From: Gnetum montanum
Taxonomy: Eukaryota > Streptophyta > Gnetopsida > Gnetales > Gnetaceae
Length of the DNA: 64,000 nt
Assembly: GCA_015680685.1 (NCBI GenBank)
Contig: MNCI01035134.1
Location: forward strand, 89,370-153,369
Reading direction: 5' to 3'
Position numbers and translations under genes: made by a program. Positions 57,060 through 64,000 of the stretch are shown piece by piece. The notes below the pieces were generated by a model. The model was not told where the DNA came from and did not search any database. It was given only the letters and a program-made list of their open reading frames with translations. Within the stretch, counting starts at the first letter, position 1. Each line of letters opens with the position of its first letter.

Positions 57060-58550
57060 GTGGTCATGTTATGATTATAGATGGCACTAAGACTACAATG
57101 ATCACAAGAAAAAGGACTCTCTTAACCAACGGAGAAATGACGTAGAACTAGAAGGGGCCAACAAGAACCAGCCTAGGAATAGGTAGAAGAAACCCATGCA
57201 ATGGGACCTCTTCAAAAGGAGCTCAAACTAGAATTGGTTAGATAGATTCCTAAGGAAGAGGCTACAATAGAACAATTGCAACAAGGAGGAGCACTAGGGC
57301 CCGTACCAAGACTTAAAGTTACATTAACTTAAGTATGCCTTGAAAATTAGGCCTCATGATGCTCAACGTTTAGTTCTCCAAGAATTAAACTTTGAGCCAT
57401 TCCTAGATCATGCTCCAATAGAGGTCAAAACATAGTTTCAAACCTCTCCCATGTGGCCAATCATCACTTCCAATGGAAAGTGGTACATGGAAGAGATGTA
57501 CCTCTTCTAAAATAATAGAAGGGTAGGATCCATTGCACAGGCTCTTAGGTTTCCTAATTCTAGGACATAATTGGTAGAGCTTTCTATGCAAACTAATCTA
57601 GAGGCCAAAAATGAGTGGACCCAATAGTGTTATAGGGTTGATTTTAAGGAATTTGACGTGCTCACATTAGCAACACACGGTTAAACTCTTAGATGATCTA
57701 AGTGGAAGACTTCCAACAAACCTTCCATAATTAATCTATCTAGAAATTGAAAAGTGCTTCAAAGAAAATGAATGTGGAAGGAAAACCTTGCCTTTTCCAT
57801 GCCCTATCCAAAAATTCTGTAAAAGAATAGGGATAATCCAGTATGCCAATGACATGATCAAGCATACTGTTGTGGCCTCTTGGTCCAAAATAATGAAGGA
57901 AAAGACACCTATCATGTCTAAAGAAGAGGAGTAGTAGTTGCCACTTTCACCACCTACTCAAAAAAAAAACTTTGGAGGTCTGCATAAACATTGAGTACTT
58001 GCATGAAATCTGAGAATAGCTCTTGCGTGAGCAGGAGTAGTAAGCATGAACAAGCGGTGGAGATCCATCTATATATCGACCTGCAATGAGTTAGCTAAAT
58101 GAAGTAGCTTGAAAAATTAGCTAGATGAAATGAGGTGGATCAATATTTTTGGCCCAACAAATGCAGATGCTTACAAGATCGAATCCTAGTATCTAAGAGG
58201 TGATGGTGCCTCTATCTCAATACCATTTATTCCTAGAAATCTCTAGGAATGTCGCTTCCTTTTTGGTGTTCTTGGAGGACGGAAAGTGGGCCACTTTACT
58301 AGTGATGGAACACCAAGGGTAGGAGACAACTACAGAAGTGGTTGTTGACTGAATTGCAGAAGCACTTAATGAACTTGCAACATTTGTACTAGACGTATTT
58401 GCACTTTGAGATGTATAGGTGTCTGTAGGAACTATGAGTGGAAGACTGACTGTAGCCTAGCATGAAGAGTTTTTGGATGAATTTGTGGGAATTGAGTAAC
58501 CAATTTTGGACACTTTTGATTTTTTAGATAACATTATTGCTACCTAGTCA
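57060..58550 (+). pseudogene. E4 distal ORF (homologue of E5 27496-30300), truncated
   Basis: Pieces match the E5 frame: MGPLQKELK-like start region, SPMWPIITSNGKWYMEEMYL (about 57445-57510), ALRFPNSRT (about 57540), IYLEIEKCFKENECGRKTLP (about 57735-57795) and FPCPIQKFCKRIGIIQYAND. The last segment again resembles FPxLIxxLCxxAGV of putative plant transposon proteins. It breaks off near 58560, losing the coiled-coil half. Function unknown; env-like by position only. Confidence 0.5.
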
Positions 58551-58560
58551 GAGCTACTAT

Positions 58561-59520
58561 AGCAATTAAAAATGTTGACAGTTGGAACACCAAGGTGTCC
58601 ATGGGCATATAGTCCTAACCTCGTGTCCACACGATGGTCTACTTGAGGCAATGATGGGATTCCCTGAATGGTCCTATTGATCAAATAGAAACTTACAGAA
58701 TGTAAATAGGGTGTAGCATGGTTAGTTGCAATGTTGAGATGCAACGGTGCTAAGTGTTTGAGCAGTGTCAATGGTGTCAATGTGTGTGAGCGTAGCCAAG
58801 AATCTCAGTGAAAAACAAAGGTGTCAATGTGTGGGGACCATCACCTAGCCATGGTTATGCATTAAAACAATAGAAAATGCAAGTAAACTGCTGAAAATGC
58901 AAGTAAAAATGTTGAAAATTTAAAGAAAGAGAGAGAGAGAACAAACCACCCCAAGTGGGGTTGAGCATAGTTAACTCTAGAAGGGGTGAGAATGTACATG
59001 GTGTATAGTAGACATAGTGGCCAACATAGCCACAGTCTTGGGGATGTCTAGTTATGAAGATTGGAATTTTTTAGTGGTGTCTATGCCTACCAGGTTGGCC
59101 ACTACGGTGTGCAGTGGACTGTAGTGAGCTACGGTTTGTTGGCACATTTTGGCCATTTAATGGATCAGGATTTGTGAGGTTGTGGAGCTAATCATATCAA
59201 TTATTCAAAGTTCGTGACAATCCTCTGCTAGCTACTTTAGTGCCAAAGAAGCATTCATTGGATCTACAAACATGTATTGATGTACAAGTCAAAAAGTGGG
59301 TTTAGTTGACCTCCATAAGGTATGGGAGGGTAATGAATGTAAGGCAACTTGTAGAAGAAACTAAATAATGCCTTAGAATTGAGAGTTATATTGTTTGGGC
59401 TATGAAATGTCCTTGAAAGCCAGGTACATTCAAGGTCATCTACCCTTGGCAAAAGCATCTAGAACAGCCCATTATGAGGAGGTAACATGGTGAAGAAGCA
59501 GGAGCAGATTACTTTCACTT
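58561..59520. other. Unrecognised interval right of E4
   Basis: No gene supported. It starts abruptly where E4 homology ends. Repeated words GGTGTCAATGTGTG (58765, 58810 region) and AAAATGCAAGTAAA (two copies near 58875-58905) suggest remains of another LTR. A GA microsatellite is at about 58927-58940. Confidence 0.35.
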
Positions 59521-59529
59521 ACAGTGTAT

Positions 59530-60240
59530 GGTTTAGGAGAGAGAATTCAGTGGGAATATTGCCAAGCAATTTGTTGTCTCAAAGACCATGATCCTGCAGA
59601 GACTTCAAATTTGCAATCTGAGAAGGGATGCTGCAGCTCAATGTATTATCATCCAATTGAAGCTGATAGAGAGAAGACAAATTTCCTAAGCTTGCAGAGA
59701 TGCTTCCAGTTATGAAGTTGGAAAACACATCCATGTCCTACATATTTGGCCAAAATCTCACCAAATTTACTGGTAAAGTTCCAGTTAACATGTTCTAGTA
59801 AAGACGTAGTTCCTGTAAGATAGAGCAATTGGATAGAGCTTCCAAGATAAGAACGGGTGCTAACGTCATCTTCACTTATGAAATAGTATTTCCCCACATT
59901 CAAGTAAACCATGTGACTGCAGACTTTTCCTATCCAAGAAGAAGGTGCTGTGCCTGTCAATCCATTATGTGTAAAGTTGAGTTGGGAGAGATTGGCGAGT
60001 GACACTGGAATGTCCCTACTAAATTGGTCAAAAGCAAAGCTCAAAAATTGCAGTTTGTGGAAGCTGCCTGTCCAGGAAAGAAGACGACCATAGAAATTAT
60101 TTTTAGTTAATTTTAGGTTGATGAGAGCCGTAAGGTTGCTTATGCAGGAGCTTGAAATGGCAACAGAAGCAGAGCGTGGTTCAAAGAGACCTCCAGCGCA
60201 CCGTATCTAGAGGTTTAGCACCAGACGCATGAGATAGTGC
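59530..60240 (-). pseudogene. Leucine-rich-repeat receptor-like gene fragment
   Basis: The minus strand reads SCISNLTALINLKLTKNNF (about 60150-60090), then FAFDQFSRDIPVSLANLSQL and HNGLTGTAPSSWIG in one frame (59930-60044). After a frameshift near 59830 come NMLTGTLPVNLV, FITGSISASLGNLSSLYQLQ and DDNTLSCSIPSQIANLKSLQ, then NKLLGNIPTEFSLL near 59545. Spacing of about 24 residues and the GxIP words are typical of plant extracellular LRRs of receptor-like proteins or kinases, which sense ligands at the cell surface. No kinase, transmembrane segment or signal peptide is visible. Stops and the shift make it a pseudogene fragment. Confidence 0.75.
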
Positions 60241-60289
60241 CTAGGGTTTGATCCTGATGAAACCCTCCATCATCAGATGCATTACTTAC

Positions 60290-60435
60290 CTTCTTATGCA
60301 CTGGAAGAGGGATCTCTTGCAGTAGTGGCAGCTACGCCTGTGTTTATTGAGCATTTCTATAGCGCTAAGCACGCACGCGCGAGTCAACACCAGGGCCTTG
60401 CTCCACAGTGCATGGGTGGAGGACAAGGAAGACAT
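60290..60435 (-). other. Possible first coding exon of a divergent gene
   Basis: An ATG at 60435 opens 48 codons (MSSLSSTHALWSKALVLTRA ...) that end at a consensus 5' splice donor, AAG/GTAAGT, at 60290/60289. A TATA box CTCTATAAATCGCG lies upstream on the same strand at about 60503-60516. The protein is not recognised, and no acceptor or second exon was found, so this may be chance. If real it is head-to-head with the RPC9 ORF. Confidence 0.25.
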
Positions 60436-60583
60436 CAGTGAAGCAAAAAATGATTTTCAAGAATGAACGTGGCTCAACGGAAAATGATTTTCGGATGAAA
60501 CGCGATTTATAGAGGTCAAATTGATAACTTAATCTAGCTCCAGGGCTATCAGAACCTAGTGACTTGGAGCTTCTCTGAATACC

Positions 60584-60988
60584 ATGAAAATAAAGGATGC
60601 TAATGCTGGGGTACTCTCAAATTTTGAAGTCCTCAAATTGTTTCGATCCAGAGGAGCTACTCAAGATCCCTTAGGCTCTATAGGCTTTGCAGCTCCTTCA
60701 GAGTGCAAGGTTTTCGATTATCTAGTACAGTCTGTAGCATGTGAGCAAAATGAGGAATCGGTTAGAGAGTTCTTAGAAACAGTAAAACAATTTGAAATTA
60801 CCAAGGCAGAGAAGCTTCAAGTTTTAAATCTTAGACCTACTACAGCAGTTGAAGTTCATATGATAATTGAGGATTGTGAAGAGCGAATGTCAGAAGATTC
60901 TGTTCAAGAATTTATTTCCACTGTGAAGAGAATACTGCCTAGTTCCCCTCTAATGACAGAAGATGAAAATGTTGTTGACAAAGTATAG
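60584..60988 (+). CDS. RPC9: DNA-directed RNA polymerase III subunit RPC9 (CRCP / Rpb4-like)
   Basis: An intact 134-codon ORF, the only convincing host-gene frame in the window. It begins MKIKDANAGVLSNFEVLKLF, has VREFLETVKQFEITKAEKLQ and LNLRPTTAVEVHMIIEDCEE, and ends with SVQEFISTVKRILPS. This order, N-terminal DANxxxLSNxEV, then LTKAEKLQxLNxRP and the EExxEERM / ILP helix, is that of CRCP/RPC9, the Rpb4-type HRDC-fold partner in the Pol III stalk, which helps initiation on tRNA and 5S genes in the nucleus. Length is close to family members (about 140-150 residues). It is uninterrupted by introns here; family genes usually have them, so this may be a retrocopy. No TATA box was seen just upstream, and no poly(A) tract or target duplication was found. 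Confidence 0.85.
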   Translation: MKIKDANAGVLSNFEVLKLFRSRGATQDPLGSIGFAAPSECKVFDYLVQSVACEQNEESVREFLETVKQFEITKAEKLQVLNLRPTTAVEVHMIIEDCEERMSEDSVQEFISTVKRILPSSPLMTEDENVVDKV

Positions 60989-61132
60989 AGAAGATGAAGA
61001 TGGAATCGACCCTGATATAACTTCGGTTGTATATGCATACATATATCAAATCCATGGTTACTATCTCTATCACTACAAGGAAAATAAAATATTTTATGAT
61101 TTAAAAAGGAAAAGATAGTTATGGAATAGTTT

Positions 61133-61675
61133 TGTAACATCCTATAAAAGGAGACATTTGGCTATTATTCCTATGGAAGTTGTAACTTCCTATGATAGTT
61201 ACAACTATAATATTTATAATTAATTTTAATTTGGATTATCATGAAGACACTTGTCAACTGTATCCTTTTTTATCTCTATGGTGGTTACAACCATCCAAGA
61301 TTTTTTGTAACTTACCTAACTTGTTGGGCAAGTAACCTTCTAACTTGTTGGGCAAGGAATCTCCTAATTGGTTGGCCAAGTTACTTGGAAGAGAAGTTAG
61401 GTAAGATATTTTTGAATATGTAACTTACCTAACTACCTTTGAGCCCTATAAAAAGGCTTCAAGGGTCAAGGAGGAATATCATATTGGAGGTCTCATACAT
61501 CACATATTTGAGAAGACATTGGGATCACACTTGGGCTCTCACTTGGAGACACACTTTGGGTCTTGGGAGAAGAGCATTTGTAAAGAAGAAACTGTGAATG
61601 ATTGCTTGTAAGATGGCTTGCTAAATAAAGATTTCAGCCTCTTTGTCATAGTCCTGTGAGTTATGTTTTATTTTT
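61133..61675 (+). repeat. LTR-like promoter segment
   Basis: Upstream part has inverted words, e.g. GTTGTAACTTCC with AGTTACAAC (61178-61206), GTAACTTACCTAAC and GTTAGGTAAG. A TATA box CCCTATAAAAAGG follows at about 61444-61456, and CTAAATAAAG (about 61621) resembles a polyA signal. Another CCTATAAAAGG is at about 61141. No PBS or paired LTR was recognised. Type of element unknown. Confidence 0.45.
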
Positions 61676-61842
61676 NATTGTCAAGTTTTTCAAAGGTTTT
61701 GTTAGAATGCAATCATTGACATCTATTATCTAGTCAAAATGAAGTCTTGTACATGGTAATTTACGTAGTAATTTTTGGTAGCATAGTAGGATTGTCTTGA
61801 AGAAATTGCTTGTTTGAGCCTTGGAAGTTTGAACAATTCGTN
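61676..61842. other. N-bounded direct copy of 61990-62154 (probable assembly artefact)
   Basis: Single N bases at 61676 and 61842 enclose 165 bases, which repeat the 165 bases 61990-62154 without a difference that I could see. Confidence 0.85.
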
Positions 61843-62379
61843 CGATTGTTGTAAGAGAGCCGTTGTTTGCAGTCACGCTGTTGAACAATTCAGTAGTCAA
61901 GAGGGTTTAGAAAATCTTTGGTATTTTGATGGGACCAGAATAGCTTCTTTTTATCTTTAAAGTGAATTTCCATGGTATTTCAATCAGAAATTGTCAAGTT
62001 TTTCAAAGGTTTTGTTAGAATGCAATCATTGACATCTATTATCTAGTCAAAATGAAGTCTTGTACATGGTAATTTACGTAGTAATTTTTGGTAGCATAGT
62101 AGGATTGTCTTGAAGAAATTGCTTGTTTGAGCCTTGGAAGTTTGAACAATTCGTAGATATTGAATTTGGGATAGCTTTATTGCAAAGTGTTTACTCGTGT
62201 CATTTTACCTTTGTACCGCCTGAAATCGTCGGTCCCCGGCTAGAACAGGAAACAAAGACCGCGGGATCACAGGACGAGCGTAGATGACCCCACCTTCGCC
62301 TGAGGGCGTGTTGGAATGCACGAAGGTAGGGTACCTTGGGTGGTCCGCGCGCGGATCAGACAAGGATTTCCCCGAGCGC

Positions 62380-62700
62380 CACCGAAGCGTTATACACTGG
62401 GTTATGCGTAAATGGAGCGTAAACAGTGAAACGGGCGTAGACAGCGTAAGCGTAATCAGGGCGTAAACAGGGTCGGGCGTAAACAGCGTAAATGAATATA
62501 TGCACAGTGTAAGCGTATGCAAACGTGAACAGCGTAAACGGCGCAAACCAGCATAAGGAATGTAAGCAAATGTAAACAGCGTAAACAATGGGCGTATACG
62601 GACGCAAACAGAGCGTGAACGTAAGCAAGCGTAAACGAAGCGTGGGACAAATTGACGTAAAACTGTAAAAGAACTTGCAACAAGCGTAAACAGTGGATTA
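62380..62700. repeat. Dispersed GCGTAAAC repeat array
   Basis: GCGTAAACAG and close forms (GCGTAAATG, GCGTAAGCG, GCGTAGACAG) recur more than fifteen times, in one orientation, at irregular spacing. No coding function; frames across it only read the repeat. Confidence 0.85.
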
Positions 62701-62934
62701 CAGAATTAAAATGTTGTGCACTGGTCTAACGCAGTTGTGTAGGGACACAAGGTGGACGTAAAGCACCGATGGACGGAGGGATGCAGCCGGCTGACATGGT
62801 AGGTAGAGCACGGATTGTGCTCGGCGTATAGGACTTCCAGCGTAAGCGTGAGCGTAAGGGGGTTTCTGCAGCGTAATTGCTCTAGGTCTGCTCTGGTGAA
62901 TTTTTTGCCGACCTCGTAAATGCAGGAAACTGGG

Positions 62935-62944
62935 CTATTTATAG
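62935..62944 (-). promoter_or_regulatory. TATA box in the repeat-rich right-hand segment
   Basis: Minus strand CTATAAATAG, a perfect TATA core, with the GCGTATACGC array just upstream and the GCGTAAAC array downstream on that strand. This is the order of U3 then R/U5 in the other LTRs of the window, so a minus-strand LTR of about 1.2 kb (roughly 62280-63500) is likely, though its ends and PBS were not found. Confidence 0.6.
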
Positions 62945-63016
62945 GGGTAGGGTTACCGAGAAAATCGGACTGGGAGACACGTGGCGTATAGACCAGGCGT
63001 TACAATTTAGAAACAT

Positions 63017-63486
63017 GGTATACGCTGGGCGTATACGCTACAACAGGCTGGCGTATACGCCGGGCGTATACGATGGACGTGGACTTGGATGGATGCTGGC
63101 ATATACGCTGGGGCGTATACGCTGATGGATGCTGGACGTCGACTTGCTTCAATTCTTGTTCCCGTTGCACCTGCTGAGCATGCGTGTGAAGCATGTATGC
63201 TGAGCGTCGGGCGTATACGCTGGGCGTATACGCTGGGCGTATACGCTGGTGAATGTTGGGCGTATACGTCGGGCGTATACGCCAGGCGTATACGCCGAAG
63301 GGTGTCCACTTGCTTCAATCCTTACTCTTCGGTGTAATCTTCATGCTGCCGTTGGAAATCTTGTCGTCGAGCATGTGCATCTGCTATACCTGGACGTGTA
63401 CGTCGGGGGGCTGGGCATATACGCTGGGCGTAGACGTCGGGCGTAGACGCTGGCACAACACTTGGTTTAAAACTAGGTGTATACGC
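63017..63486. repeat. GCGTATACGC palindrome array
   Basis: Exact GCGTATACGC at 63029, 63051, 63113, 63211, 63224, 63237, 63273 and 63286, plus about eight variants with one or two changes (63064, 63099, 63260, 63415, 63428, 63441, 63476). In 63211-63246 and 63260-63295 the unit is a 13-bp tandem, GCGTATACGCTGG or close. Each unit is its own reverse complement and holds two CpG sites. Confidence 0.92.
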
Positions 63487-63539
63487 TGGCACAGCACTTT
63501 GTAAAAACCAGATGTTTTAATTCTCAGAGTTGCCCTGTG

Positions 63540-64000
63540 TGACTTCAAATGTAGCCAAAGTCTTCTGTAGGTCACGGGGATCTGCTTCTTATCAGACAAA
63601 TGCTAAACTCAAAAATTTTTGTGGTGTTTCATTGGCCCCTCTTTGTTGACGCTTGGAGGAATTGACCCGAGAAGTGTCGACAAAGAAGCGCAAAACACCA
63701 CAAGCAACTTGATAAAAGCTTTGTCCTTTGCCACTTGACCAGACATCATCGTACCGTGTTCAGTGGTGAATGGGATTGAAAGGGCGAGATTGGTAACTGG
63801 CAAGAGGGAAGGGATCGTGGGGATCGGTGGCTACCCAAGGGATCATGCTGAGAAAATGGGACGCTCAGGTGTGCGACGTGCCGGTCCTTGTCGATAGCCA
63901 TATTTTGGCAGACTCGGAATTCAAGCATGTGATGTGCGTCCTTTGGCGGAACAGTGCTCTTGGTGATTTTTCAAGAGAACCGGTTGTCACTACCAAAGCC
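63540..64000. other. Right-edge GC-richer segment with a hairpin
   Basis: No gene supported; short frames in both strands have no recognised homology. A two-part stem-loop lies at 63619-63703 (arms TTGTGGTGTTT / AAACACCACAA and CTTTGTTGAC / GTCGACAAAG). Base composition differs from most of the window, so this may belong to the same recent element as the repeats to its left. Confidence 0.4.

Larger units (their letters stand above)
47868..58560 (+). mobile_element. E4: plus-strand Athila-like element, 3' LTR missing
   Basis: 5' LTR (47868-48749), PBS, gag, protease, RT, RNase H, integrase, 3' non-coding region and distal ORF follow in order on the plus strand. Homology with E5 stops near 58560, before the PPT and LTR, where unrelated sequence begins. 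All pol modules are readable but broken. It is the most complete gag-pol of the plus-strand subfamily here. Confidence 0.9.

Noticed and set aside
62205-63337. Several open frames of 60-127 codons rich in YAVY / AYTP words on both strands
   Set aside because: They are translations of the GCGTAAAC and GCGTATACGC arrays, which stay open in several frames because of the repeat.
63000-63480. Possible CRISPR-like array because of regular repeats
   Set aside because: Repeat is only 10-13 bp, palindromic, without spacers of constant length, in plant nuclear DNA.

Overview
The window reads as intergenic DNA from a large, repeat-rich plant nuclear genome. It is AT-rich, holds no bacterial-type operons or RNA genes that I could recognise, and is mostly LTR retrotransposons of the Ty3/gypsy order in advanced decay: stops, frameshifts and C-to-T / G-to-A change throughout. 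The old, nested, Athila-like elements would fit a gymnosperm, but nothing seen fixes the species; that is inference.

Layout. 1-8690: minus-strand Athila-like element (E1) with its 5' LTR at 7655-8690; its 3' end lies off the left edge. 8691-11540: no gene recognised. 11540-15800: very decayed minus-strand Athila-like body (E6). 15800-19430: unrecognised DNA with a near-identical duplicated segment. 19433-22400: decayed minus-strand element of a different, Tat-like gypsy clade (E7). 22400-25700: unrecognised, with an array of small hairpins. 25710-37651: plus-strand element E5, which has lost gag-pol but keeps a distal ORF and a 3' LTR; that LTR is split by a complete minus-strand element E3 (31042-37164, perfect 5-bp target duplication ATTAC). 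39642-45772: minus-strand element E2 with both LTRs and a 457-base assembly gap. 47868-58560: plus-strand element E4 with 5' LTR, gag, protease, RT, RNase H, integrase and a distal ORF, cut off before its 3' LTR.

58560-64000 is different. It carries a broken leucine-rich-repeat receptor-like gene, one intact small ORF that I recognise as RNA polymerase III subunit RPC9 (CRCP, Rpb4-like), an LTR-like promoter segment, and a CpG-rich stretch packed with GCGTAAAC and GCGTATACGC repeats around a TATA box.

How parts relate. E1-E5 share LTR ends (TGATG...CATCA), a primer-binding site resembling the tRNA-Asp type known from Athila elements, an R/U5 block, and a roughly 2-kb non-coding 3' region. 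They differ mostly at the 5' end of U3, where each subfamily has its own palindrome or inverted-repeat cassette just upstream of a TATA box. The plus-strand family (E4, E5) also has a distal ORF preceded by what looks like its own palindrome cassette, TATA box and splice donor. Three segments bounded by single N bases repeat neighbouring sequence and are probably assembly artefacts.
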